Origin: Allohahella sp002354735
GTDB taxonomy: Bacteria; Pseudomonadota; Gammaproteobacteria; Pseudomonadales; Oleiphilaceae
NCBI RefSeq assembly: GCF_047946665.1
Contig: NZ_CP172312.1
Coordinates: 1,550,001 to 1,614,000 of the forward strand
Reading direction: 5' to 3'
Length of the DNA stretch: 64,000 nt
Position numbers and translations under genes: made by a program. A model generated the notes under the pieces. It worked only from the letters and a program-made list of their open reading frames with translations, was not told where the DNA came from and searched no databases. Positions 51,687 to 59,529 of this stretch are shown here, in pieces; positions within the stretch are counted from its first letter, which is position 1, and the number at the start of each line of letters is the position of its first letter.

Positions 51687-52699
51687 TGATCGATTTCCGC
51701 AGCGATACCGTTACCCGTCCCACCGCCGAGATGCGTGCCGCCATGGCTAACGCGGAGGTCGGTGATGACGTCTATGGCGATGACCCTACGGTCAACAGTC
51801 TCCAGGCCTACGCAGCAGAGCGGCTAGGCTTCGAAGCGGCACTGTTCACGCCTACAGGCACGCAGGCGAACCTCTTGGCGATTATGAGCCACTGTGGCCG
51901 GGGCGACGAATATCTCTGCGGTCAATCCGCTCATAACTACCGCTATGAGGGCGGCGGCGCGGCCGTACTTGGCAGCGTTCAGCCTCAACCGATCGAAAAT
52001 GAGCCCAATGGGTCGATCGATCTGGAAAAGGCGCGCAAGGCGATCAAGGCAGACGATTTCCACTTCGCGAGAACTCGTCTGCTGTCACTGGAAAACACGA
52101 TTGGCGGCAAGGTCTTGTCAGTGGATTACCAGCGTCAGGCACGTGCGTTCTGCGATGAGCATCAGTTGCAGCTACATCTCGATGGCGCGCGCATCTTCAA
52201 CGCTGCGGTTGCCACCGGCTGCGACATCACCGAGATCACTCGCTACTATGACTCTGTCAGCGTGTGTCTCTCCAAAGGGCTCGGGGCACCTGTCGGCTCT
52301 CTTCTACTGGGCAGTAAAGACTTCATAAGCAGAGCCCTTCGGCTGCGGAAGATGCTGGGCGGCGGCATGCGCCAGGCTGGTATTCTGGCGGCTGCGGCGC
52401 GCATCGCACTTGAGCAGGGCCCGCTGCGCCTGCATGAGGATCATGCCAATGCGGCTTACCTGGCGGCTGGACTCGCTGAAATTCCCGCGCTTGACGTAGA
52501 TCCGTCGCTCACCAAGACCAATATCGTCTATGCCCGATGTCGGAACAGACGGGCAAATGAACTTAAAAAAGCGCTGGCGGCTCAAGGGATCATCATTACA
52601 GCAGGTGACCCTATTCGCTTTGTGACGCATCTCGATGTCGACCGTAGCGCGGTGAATCAGTTGTTGGCGGCGATCGAGCGGTTCTATCGAGAGGGATGA
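51683..52699 (+). CDS. ltaE: Low-specificity L-threonine aldolase
   Basis: A 338-residue PLP enzyme cleaving L-threonine/L-allo-threonine to glycine and acetaldehyde. The N-terminus IDFRSDTVTRPTAEMRAAM, the DDVYGDDPTVNSLQ block, the aspartate in HLDGARIFNAAV and the Schiff-base lysine in SVCLSKGLGAPVGS are conserved. It begins with two ATGs (51683, 51686-equivalent shifted codon) and overlaps the rlmE stop in ATGA, implying coupled translation with an rRNA methyltransferase. The 3' end overlaps the convergent DUF3010 gene by 16 bp. Confidence 0.95.
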   Translation: MMIDFRSDTVTRPTAEMRAAMANAEVGDDVYGDDPTVNSLQAYAAERLGFEAALFTPTGTQANLLAIMSHCGRGDEYLCGQSAHNYRYEGGGAAVLGSVQPQPIENEPNGSIDLEKARKAIKADDFHFARTRLLSLENTIGGKVLSVDYQRQARAFCDEHQLQLHLDGARIFNAAVATGCDITEITRYYDSVSVCLSKGLGAPVGSLLLGSKDFISRALRLRKMLGGGMRQAGILAAAARIALEQGPLRLHEDHANAAYLAAGLAEIPALDVDPSLTKTNIVYARCRNRRANELKKALAAQGIIITAGDPIRFVTHLDVDRSAVNQLLAAIERFYREG

Positions 52700-53142
52700 C
52701 CGGCGCCGGACACAGGCGTCATATGTGCAACATAGGCAGTGATAAAAGCCGTTTCCTGAAAAGCCTTCAAACCGGTGTCGGCAAACGGAATCGGCAAGGG
52801 CTGCGCGGACAGCGTGGACTTTATCAGCGCTGGGGGGATGAGCCTCACATCCAGCCCACTCAGATCGACAAGCTGGATCGTCGCTTCGAGTTTAAAACTG
52901 ATCGCGCCACCGGCAAATTTGCCCTTCGGCATTCGCTCCTTGATCGCGACCGTGCCCACCTCATACTCCGTCATCAGCGCGGCGAGCGCTGCCTGAAACC
53001 GTTTCAGATCCTCCCGCGTGTGGTTCTTGTTGAGGCTCAGCTTGCGGATCTTGCACTCAGGCAAGCTGAACTGCCCCCGGTCCAGATCCAAAAGGCACAG
53101 CACGGCCTCACTGCCAGTCAGTTCAACGCCACAGATAGTCAT
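52684..53142 (-). CDS. DUF3010 family protein
   Basis: A 152-residue cytoplasmic protein of the DUF3010 family, recognisable by the N-terminus ICGVELTGSEAVLCLLDLD and the central KERMPKGKFAGGAISFKLEATIQL block. No biochemical function is known for the family. The ATG at 53142 lies divergent from the lipoprotein cluster with a 165-bp gap. The 3' end overlaps ltaE by 16 bp. The last ~15 residues (HMTPVSGAGHPSR) are probably not conserved. Confidence 0.88.
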   Translation of the reverse strand: MTICGVELTGSEAVLCLLDLDRGQFSLPECKIRKLSLNKNHTREDLKRFQAALAALMTEYEVGTVAIKERMPKGKFAGGAISFKLEATIQLVDLSGLDVRLIPPALIKSTLSAQPLPIPFADTGLKAFQETAFITAYVAHMTPVSGAGHPSR

Positions 53143-53307
53143 ATTAGTCTCCCAGATTCACTAACCCTTTAGCGCGAACAACTGCCCGATTACAGCAACT
53201 TCCGCTGCGCCTGATACTGTATTGGTTTTTCCCGCCTCGCCGCCAGCCCTGAATTAGCCTAATCTAGACTCAACATGTTCGGAACAAACAATAGGAGCAC
53301 CGTGCGT

Positions 53308-53862
53308 ATGTTGAACCGTTCACTGTCTGCCGCCATGATCTTCTCGGTCGTGGCTGGCCTTGCTGCCTGCAGCGGCAAAGAAACCATCGAAAGTGATATG
53401 GGCATGTCAGATGCGCCTGATTGGGTCAATGAAGGGACGCAGGCCGTCGATGATGATGACGGTCGCTATATTCAAGGCGTAGCGTACGCTCCACCGCTGA
53501 ATGATCAATCGTTGCAGACATCCACTGCCGATGGTCGCGCCCGAGCCGAGGTGGCCCGTGTGGTCGCAAGCTATGTCGAGAGCACGCTGAACGACTATAC
53601 CGCCAGCACTGGCGATACAGCAGTGGCCAATATCGAGCAGACAGTCACCAACTCGACACGAACCGCGCTGAACGGTGCGAAAATCAAAGGTCGCTGGAAA
53701 GACGAAGACACCGGCAATATCTATTCCTTCGCGGAAATGGATATGGAAGCGCTGGATGATTCGATCACAGCAGCCGGCAAACTCTCCGAGAACTTCAAAA
53801 ACTACTATTCCAATAACGCCAATGCCAACTTCGAACGCTTCGTGAAAGGAAACGATCAATGA
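53308..53862 (+). CDS. LPP20-like lipoprotein, first of four
   Basis: A 184-residue exported lipoprotein. Signal peptide and lipobox (VVAGLAACSG) are followed by an LPP20/COG4938-like region (DAPDWVNEG, RYIQGVAYAPP, RARAEVARVVASYVESTLNDY). The ATG at 53308 has GGAG about 11 nt upstream; a GTG two codons earlier is also possible. The stop overlaps lpoB in ATGA. It probably sits in the outer membrane facing the periplasm with its neighbours. LPP20-type proteins have no agreed function. Confidence 0.85.
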   Translation: MLNRSLSAAMIFSVVAGLAACSGKETIESDMGMSDAPDWVNEGTQAVDDDDGRYIQGVAYAPPLNDQSLQTSTADGRARAEVARVVASYVESTLNDYTASTGDTAVANIEQTVTNSTRTALNGAKIKGRWKDEDTGNIYSFAEMDMEALDDSITAAGKLSENFKNYYSNNANANFERFVKGNDQ

Positions 53863-54446
53863 AAATCTGGTGTATTGTTTTCGCAGCCCTGCTGTTCAAC
53901 GGTTGCAGCACGTCGGTTGAGCGGGTAGACACGAATACGACAATCGACCTCAGCGGTGCCTGGAATGATGCCGATTCACGCATGGTTGCCCAGGAAATGA
54001 TTCAGGACGCCCTCTCCCGCCCCTGGATCAGTGATTTTACTGGTCGGACCGGCCAAAGACCTGCGGTGATCGTGGGTACAGTTCGCAACCTGAGCCACGA
54101 ACACATCAACGTAAAGACCTTTGTAGCGGATATGGAGCGCGAACTCATCAACTCCGGTCGCGTGGACTTTGTGGCATCGAGAGACGAGCGTGGCGAGATC
54201 CGGGATGAGCGTATCGATCAGGACCTGAATGCCCGTGAGGAAACTCGCAAGGCTGCCGGTCAGGAGTTAGGCGCTGACTTCATGCTCACGGGTCAGGTGA
54301 ATACCATCATCGACGCTGAAGACAATGAGCAGGTTCGCTACTATCAAGTCGATCTCAACCTGATCAGCATGGCTGACAACCGCAAGGTCTGGGCTGGACA
54401 GAAGAAGATCAAGAAGCTGGTCAAGAACGCGTCCATCCGCTACTAA
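53859..54446 (+). CDS. lpoB: LpoB-type penicillin-binding protein activator
   Basis: A 195-residue outer-membrane lipoprotein (lipobox ALLFNGCS). The LpoB/YcfM domain is complete: DLSGAWNDADSRMVAQEMIQDALSRPWI, VIVGTVRNLSHEHINVKTF, INSGRVDFVASRDER and LGADFMLTGQ. E. coli LpoB activates PBP1b glycosyltransferase and transpeptidase activity from the outer membrane. Here the gene overlaps the LPP20-like gene by 4 bp and precedes a TPR lipoprotein by 23 bp. The neighbourhood with other lipoproteins suggests a cell-wall or envelope complex. Confidence 0.92.
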   Translation: MKIWCIVFAALLFNGCSTSVERVDTNTTIDLSGAWNDADSRMVAQEMIQDALSRPWISDFTGRTGQRPAVIVGTVRNLSHEHINVKTFVADMERELINSGRVDFVASRDERGEIRDERIDQDLNAREETRKAAGQELGADFMLTGQVNTIIDAEDNEQVRYYQVDLNLISMADNRKVWAGQKKIKKLVKNASIRY

Positions 54447-54469
54447 TCCGCCCAAAGGTGACGCACTGG

Positions 54470-55798
54470 ATGGGTGTGTTCAGGATTCTGGCAGCGCCGC
54501 TGCTGGGACTGTGTCTTGGCTTTCTTCAAGGCTGCACGTCCTGGCAGATCAACGAGCTGTCTAGCGCGCTCCCCTCGGCCGGTCCCGAGGTGACTCTCAA
54601 GAAACTCGAGGAGATCGATCCGTCCGATCGTGATCGCGCGCAATACCTGCTGAACCGCGGCACCCTGAAATTCTATAGTGGTGATCTCGATGGTAGCCGA
54701 CAGGATCTCGAGCAGGCCAAGGCCATCATGTTTTCGCTGGACGCTCTCAGTGTGTCGGAAAACTTCGCTGCGCTGACGACGAACGAAACGCTACGCAGTT
54801 ATGCAGGCACGCCAAGTGAGCAGGTGCTCGTGCATGCCATGCTGGCACAGGGCTATCTGTTCAGCGGCAACCTGGACGGCGCACGGGTCGAAATGCTGCA
54901 GGCGGATGTCACCATGAAGCGGCTCGGGGACGGCGACTCCCTGGGCGGGCAGTTGGCGAGCGTGCGCTTCCTGGCGGGACTGATCTACGAACTGAACGGC
55001 GAGCTCGATAACGCAATGATCAGCTATCGCAAGGCCTACGAGATTATCAAGGCACGAGGCACCTCGGTGCCAGAGGCACTCGCTACCAGCTTGCTGAACG
55101 TCAGCTCGCGGCTTAATAACGACGAAGAGTACGACAAGTACAGCAGCGAATTTGGTCGAAAGGCGGTATTGCCCAAGGCAGACGAAGGCGAATGGATTGT
55201 GTACTACCATGACGGGGTGGTTTCTAACAAGAAAGAGGCCCGCCTCTCGGTATTCGAGCCAAAACTGAAGACTCTGATCAGCGTGGTCATGCCTGACTAC
55301 CCGCCTTCGCGCTACTATCCAAGACATCTTTCGATCAAGCTACAGAATAGCCATCAGCAAATGCGTACCGAGGTCATAGAACTGATCGAAGCCCGGGCTC
55401 GCGAAGATCTCGCTGACAACAATGCCAAGGCGATGGCCGCCGCCACCTTGCGCGCTGTCGCTAAATTTCAGATGGTAAAGGAAGCCCAGAAAAGCGGCGG
55501 CGACCTGGGCGGCCTACTAGCCAATATTGCCGGGGTGCTTTCAGAGCAGGCGGATGTGCGAAGCTGGAATATGCTGCCGTCATCCATCCAGGTCGCGCGA
55601 TTGGTGGCGCCTCTCAACGCTCCACTGCAGATTCCAGGAAAAAATATCGAGCTGCCAGCGCTGAATGAAATTGGCGCTGCTCCGAAGAAAACAAGACGCT
55701 ACGGTGTTGCATCCGCAAACAGCCTGAATAGCCAAGTGCTCAGTTACCCGCCTCAGAAGAGGCCTGAACCAGTCGAAGGACAGCCGAATGAACAATAA
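54470..55798 (+). CDS. TPR-containing lipoprotein (COG3014-like)
   Basis: A 442-residue lipoprotein (lipobox LQGC). The N-half has TPR-like helical pairs (AQYLLNRGTLKFYSGDLDGSRQDLEQAKAIM, AMLAQGYLFSGNLDGARVEMLQA, AGLIYELNGELDNAMISYRKAYEI). The C-half contains a beta-region (GEWIVYYHDGVVSNKKEARLSVFEP). It resembles the uncharacterised COG3014 proteins often adjacent to LpoB. ATG 54470 has AAGGTGA about 8 nt upstream and is preferred to GTG 54458. It overlaps the next lipoprotein gene by 11 bp. Confidence 0.87.
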   Translation: MGVFRILAAPLLGLCLGFLQGCTSWQINELSSALPSAGPEVTLKKLEEIDPSDRDRAQYLLNRGTLKFYSGDLDGSRQDLEQAKAIMFSLDALSVSENFAALTTNETLRSYAGTPSEQVLVHAMLAQGYLFSGNLDGARVEMLQADVTMKRLGDGDSLGGQLASVRFLAGLIYELNGELDNAMISYRKAYEIIKARGTSVPEALATSLLNVSSRLNNDEEYDKYSSEFGRKAVLPKADEGEWIVYYHDGVVSNKKEARLSVFEPKLKTLISVVMPDYPPSRYYPRHLSIKLQNSHQQMRTEVIELIEARAREDLADNNAKAMAAATLRAVAKFQMVKEAQKSGGDLGGLLANIAGVLSEQADVRSWNMLPSSIQVARLVAPLNAPLQIPGKNIELPALNEIGAAPKKTRRYGVASANSLNSQVLSYPPQKRPEPVEGQPNEQ

Positions 55799-56810
55799 GC
55801 CTGTGTTGAGCTCTTCTGTTAACCAGCCGAACACCCCGGCCAATGTGGTCGTATGGCTAAGTCTGTTGCTGATCACCGCCTGTAGCAGCACACCGGAAAG
55901 ACCAGCGTGGCTGGATAGCGCCGAATCATCATATCCGGCCGTGACCCACCTGACAGCGACAGGCTCAGCCGATGATCGGCAAACTGCTGCAGACCGGGCG
56001 ATCAGCAATCTGGCGAAGATATTCGAAGTAAACGTCCAGGAATCTTCGACAGACTTCAGCAGCGCCCAGGTCAACGCCGTCCAGGGACAACAGCAGATTA
56101 CCAACGAACAGAAGATCACCCGGGCAGTCAGCACCGAAACCCGGCAGGTACTGCAAGGCGCTCAGGTCGTCGAGTATTGGCAGAATGAGCAGGGACAGGT
56201 TCATGCTTTGGCGGTACTGGCCAAACAGCCTGCAGCGAATCGCTTCCGCCAGGCCATACTGGCGGCTGATGGTGAAATAAAGGATCTGATTGGCTATGCC
56301 AGCACCACGGCCAGCAACCCTTTATCCGCGCTCGGGGCCTTGAAGCGCGCTCGTTCCGCACAGATTCAGCGAGATCAGCTGAACCAGCGACTGATGATCG
56401 TCGCCGACGGTCGCGGCATCAAGAGTCAGCATGACCAGGCATCAATGGATAGCCTCATTCGTGATGCGCTTGGCACCTTGCCCATAGCCGTAGAGGCCGA
56501 AGACCCATCGGTGAAGGCTGAGCTTCAGCGGGCCCTGACAAAACTTGGCGTGAAAACAGTGGCACAGTCGGACTATGTGCTGCGAGGTGCCGCTGACCTG
56601 GTACCGGTCAGCAAGCAGCAAGGCCTGTTCTGGTTGCGCGGCTCCTACGAGCTGATGCTGCAGCACAACGACACTGTTCTGGGTAAGCAACGCTGGCCGG
56701 TGAAAGTATCTGCAACCAACCAGGACCTGGTACAGCAGCGCGCACGGGATCAACTCAATCAGAAGCTGCCTGGGTATCTGTTCGACCTGTTGTCGAGCGA
56801 GACGGAATAG
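55788..56810 (+). CDS. LPP20-domain lipoprotein, last of four
   Basis: A 340-residue lipoprotein (lipobox LITACSS) with the LPP20 motif in its first half (RPAWLDSAE, THLTATGSADDRQTAADRAISNLAKIFEVNVQESS) and a C-terminal domain that repeats a sequence-variable fold (LRDALGTLPIAVEAEDP ... YELMLQHNDTVLGKQRW). Gene order LPP20-lpoB-TPR-LPP20 with overlaps at three junctions points to one mRNA and possibly one complex at the outer membrane. Starts inside the previous gene (11-bp overlap). Function unknown. Confidence 0.87.
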   Translation: MNNKPVLSSSVNQPNTPANVVVWLSLLLITACSSTPERPAWLDSAESSYPAVTHLTATGSADDRQTAADRAISNLAKIFEVNVQESSTDFSSAQVNAVQGQQQITNEQKITRAVSTETRQVLQGAQVVEYWQNEQGQVHALAVLAKQPAANRFRQAILAADGEIKDLIGYASTTASNPLSALGALKRARSAQIQRDQLNQRLMIVADGRGIKSQHDQASMDSLIRDALGTLPIAVEAEDPSVKAELQRALTKLGVKTVAQSDYVLRGAADLVPVSKQQGLFWLRGSYELMLQHNDTVLGKQRWPVKVSATNQDLVQQRARDQLNQKLPGYLFDLLSSETE

Positions 56811-56819
56811 CCTTAGCGC

Positions 56820-56848
56820 CTGTCATGCGTTCGTAACGCCAGGTTCAT
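56820..56848 (+). promoter_or_regulatory. Possible degenerate Pho box upstream of the phosphoesterase
   Basis: CTGTCAT (exact half-site) is followed at 11-bp period by TCGTAAC and GGTTCAT, which match poorly. With a -35/-10-like pair (TTGTCC 56863, TGTATT 56885) downstream, control by PhoB would suit a secreted phosphoesterase, but the evidence is thin. Confidence 0.35.
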
Positions 56849-56907
56849 CCTGGCCCATTAGTTTGTCCTTGCACGAAATCATCCTGTATTTCATCTGAGG
56901 ACAAATT

Positions 56908-58623
56908 GTGAATCAGCATCTAAGTGCAATAGTTTCTGTCGCGTGTCTGGCAGCGAGCGCCCAGGCCCTCGCCCACAAGAATCAGGCCCACAGCCATCTC
57001 CCATCTTCGAGTTCCGCTGCCGCGGAACTGGCGAGGGGCGTCGTTTTTGTGGACAAAAACCGGAACGGTACTCGCGATCAGGGTGAGCCTGGCATCAAGA
57101 GCGTAAGTGTTTCCAACGGGATTGACGTGGTACAGACGAATGGCCGCGGCGAGTATGAAATCAGTCTGGCACCCGAGTCAGTGCTATTCATTACCAAGCC
57201 CGCCAACTTCGATGTTCGGCTAGATGAGCACAACCTGCCCCAGAACTATTATCTCCACTACCCAGACGGCACGCCCGCTGTGGCGGACTGGCAGTACGAC
57301 GTCATCGAGCCGACAGGCCCACTTCCGGCTTCCATCGACTTTCCGCTGACACCGTCGAAAGCGGAAGACCGTTTCAACGCCATGGCGTTCGCCGATCCCC
57401 AGGCCAAAACTGAAGAAGATCAGGATATGGTACGCGAGGATGTCGTGAACGAGCTCGTAGGCAATCCGTTCAACGCCCTGTTCGGAATCGTTGCGGGCGA
57501 TGTGGTTGATGACACGCTCAGTCTGTACGAACGGCATAACCGGATGTTCGCGCAAATCGGTATTCCCATGTGGAATGTGCCTGGAAATCACGACATCAAC
57601 TTCGAATCGCCCAATGACAAATATGCTAATCAGACATTCACCAAGCACTTTGGCCCCACCTATTACTCGTTCGACTACGGCCAGGTTCACGTAGTTGCGC
57701 TGGATAACGTGCAGTACAAGGGCAAGGACCAGGGTCGTTATGACAACACCATCTATCGCGGCTATATCTCCGAGGAGCAACTGCAGTGGCTCGAAAACGA
57801 CCTGAAATTTGTAGCCAAAGATAAACTCATCCTGATTACGACCCACATCCCCCTCATCACCTACGCCCTTGATGGCAAAGGCGAGCGTTATGACATGGGC
57901 GATAATATCAACACGATCAACCTGGACAAGCTGATCGAGATACTCAAGCCCTTTGACAGGATCTACGCAATCGCAGGTCATGACACCAGCAACAGCTGGA
58001 AGGTCGAAATCGACCACACTCACGGCTGGTACGGCACGCCATGGATAGCACATACACTGGCAGAAGTCCGGGGCAATGGCTGGACGAAGGGCCCACGCGA
58101 CGCACGGGATGTGCGTGCAGCAACGATGCAGGACGGCAACCCGAATGGCTACTACGTCCTTCGGTTCGATGGCACCAGGGTTCAACCACGCTTTATTCCA
58201 TCGGGAGAGAAAGGAAATCTGCAGCCACGCATGAGAATAGTTCTGGATCCCTTGCTTGACGGCACGACCGACGCCAACGGCGAGATCGTCGCTATCAACA
58301 GAGGCAGGCTGAAGCCCGGCACCAAAGTGGTGGTAAACCTGTTTGATGGAGGCGAACGTGATGCAGTTGCGTTGTCATTAGACGACGGGCGACTGACACC
58401 AATGGTAAACGTGCTTCGCACAGATCCATTCATGGAGCGTCAGAGCGCCGAATTCGCGGACACCCCAGACTCATTTTCTTCGCCCGTGCCATCGTCCCAC
58501 ATCTGGGAATACGCACTACCGAACGATCTGGCTCCGGGACTTCATAAAGTCGTCGTGGTATCAAAGGATGAGTTTGGCCAAAAGGCGATGGACACATTCA
58601 CCTTCGAATTGCTGGCCGACTAA
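56908..58623 (+). CDS. Secreted calcineurin-like phosphoesterase
   Basis: A 571-residue exported protein: signal peptide (SVACLAASAQALA), an N-terminal SdrD/Cna-B-like beta domain (about 40-145, VFVDKNRNGTRDQGEPG), a metallophosphatase core and a C-terminal beta domain (about 455-570). Metal motifs in the core are FADPQ (in place of DxH), GDVVDD, GNHD, THIP and GHDTSNSW. The start is GTG 56908 with GAGGA 7 nt upstream. It hydrolyses a phosphomono- or diester outside the cytoplasm. The D-P-Q in the first motif is common in this MetallophosN/MetallophosC group. Its stop TAA shares bases with the convergent CheW stop. Confidence 0.9.
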   Translation: MNQHLSAIVSVACLAASAQALAHKNQAHSHLPSSSSAAAELARGVVFVDKNRNGTRDQGEPGIKSVSVSNGIDVVQTNGRGEYEISLAPESVLFITKPANFDVRLDEHNLPQNYYLHYPDGTPAVADWQYDVIEPTGPLPASIDFPLTPSKAEDRFNAMAFADPQAKTEEDQDMVREDVVNELVGNPFNALFGIVAGDVVDDTLSLYERHNRMFAQIGIPMWNVPGNHDINFESPNDKYANQTFTKHFGPTYYSFDYGQVHVVALDNVQYKGKDQGRYDNTIYRGYISEEQLQWLENDLKFVAKDKLILITTHIPLITYALDGKGERYDMGDNINTINLDKLIEILKPFDRIYAIAGHDTSNSWKVEIDHTHGWYGTPWIAHTLAEVRGNGWTKGPRDARDVRAATMQDGNPNGYYVLRFDGTRVQPRFIPSGEKGNLQPRMRIVLDPLLDGTTDANGEIVAINRGRLKPGTKVVVNLFDGGERDAVALSLDDGRLTPMVNVLRTDPFMERQSAEFADTPDSFSSPVPSSHIWEYALPNDLAPGLHKVVVVSKDEFGQKAMDTFTFELLAD

Positions 58624-59090
58624 GCCCTGTTCCGCGTTGGATACAGCGCCCGGTCGGCCAAACTGACGAACCGGGCGTCGCACATGAGGGCTGGATCGAT
58701 GATCGGGACTGACTCGCCTTCGTGGACAAACCCGGACAGCAGAACATCCTTCCAGAAGCCACAGCGGCTTGGCTGAAAGCCCTTGACGTCATCATCCTTG
58801 ATGGTGATCCGCTGCGGCGCGCTGCGGATAGCCAGACCAATCAGGGGCGCCTCTTCGCCTGCCTGCAACAGCAGTACATGGGCCAGGTTGTTGGCGTTTC
58901 GACCGACCTGAAAAACGGGCGCAAGCACACCCTGCCACTCCAAGACGTGCTTGCATGAAGGTGGTGCCAATGGAACCGGCAGCAGGGTGGCATCAGCCAC
59001 ATATTCTTTTAGAGATACATCCGCGAAGGCCACGTCGCGCCCTCCCCGGGCTCTAACCAGCCAGACGTTCAGCATTGCTGTGTTGCTCAT
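58620..59090 (-). CDS. CheW-like coupling protein (last gene of second chemosensory operon)
   Basis: A 156-residue divergent CheW-fold protein (VWLVRARGGRDVAFADVSLKEYVADATLLPVPLAPP ... GVLAPVFQVG). It resembles the ChpC/PilI class of adaptors rather than a canonical CheW. The ATG at 59090 is inside the previous gene (38-bp overlap), so translation is coupled. The stop codon shares bases with the convergent phosphoesterase stop. It may connect the CheA-like kinase to another receptor or modulate specificity. Confidence 0.8.
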   Translation of the reverse strand: MSNTAMLNVWLVRARGGRDVAFADVSLKEYVADATLLPVPLAPPSCKHVLEWQGVLAPVFQVGRNANNLAHVLLLQAGEEAPLIGLAIRSAPQRITIKDDDVKGFQPSRCGFWKDVLLSGFVHEGESVPIIDPALMCDARFVSLADRALYPTRNRA

Positions 59091-59529
59091 CGCAGTAGCC
59101 TACCTTTTCGAAGAAGTTGATGATGCGATCTACGCTGATGACAGGCAGCCATTGGTTTTCATGCTTCAGAAGGCCGATCACGAGGGCGTAAGGGGGTAAC
59201 ATGAAAGACGGCAGCATCTGTAGCGTGCTTTCGCTACGCAGCTTGACCACTGAACTACAGCTCAGCGCAATGCCCATGGGGGACTCGTCCCCTGTCGATT
59301 TGAGGACAAGACAGTTCCTGTCCTGCGCCTGCACGCCCATCGCCGGCAACAGGCCGTCCTGCAGACTGTAGACCGGATAGAGCGCGCCTTCGTAGGCCAG
59401 CCCGGCAATGCCCGCCGTCTCGCATACGTCTTCTACGGAGGCCATGAATCTGACTTCTGCAGCCGGTAAACAAAGGCGCTGACCAGCGCATTCGAGCAGG
59501 TAGTAGTGCCGCGGTTCGATTGTATTCAT
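59053..59529 (-). CDS. CheW/PilI-like coupling protein
   Basis: A 158-residue CheW-domain adaptor (YYLLECAGQRLCLPAAEVRFMASVEDV ... GIAGLAYEGALYPVYSLQDGLLP, VIGLLKHENQWLPVISVDRII). It should link the MCP to the CheA-type kinase. The ATG at 59529 overlaps the kinase stop in ATGA. The 3' end overlaps the second CheW-like gene by 38 bp, which is unusually long for a functional overlap. Operon: MCP, kinase, CheW, CheW on the minus strand. Confidence 0.85.
   Translation of the reverse strand: MNTIEPRHYYLLECAGQRLCLPAAEVRFMASVEDVCETAGIAGLAYEGALYPVYSLQDGLLPAMGVQAQDRNCLVLKSTGDESPMGIALSCSSVVKLRSESTLQMLPSFMLPPYALVIGLLKHENQWLPVISVDRIINFFEKVGYCDEQHSNAERLAG

Noticed and set aside
57220..58185. 321-codon frame antisense to the phosphoesterase
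   Set aside because: It lies wholly opposite a gene with clear metal motifs, and its own translation has no recognisable domain or signal.
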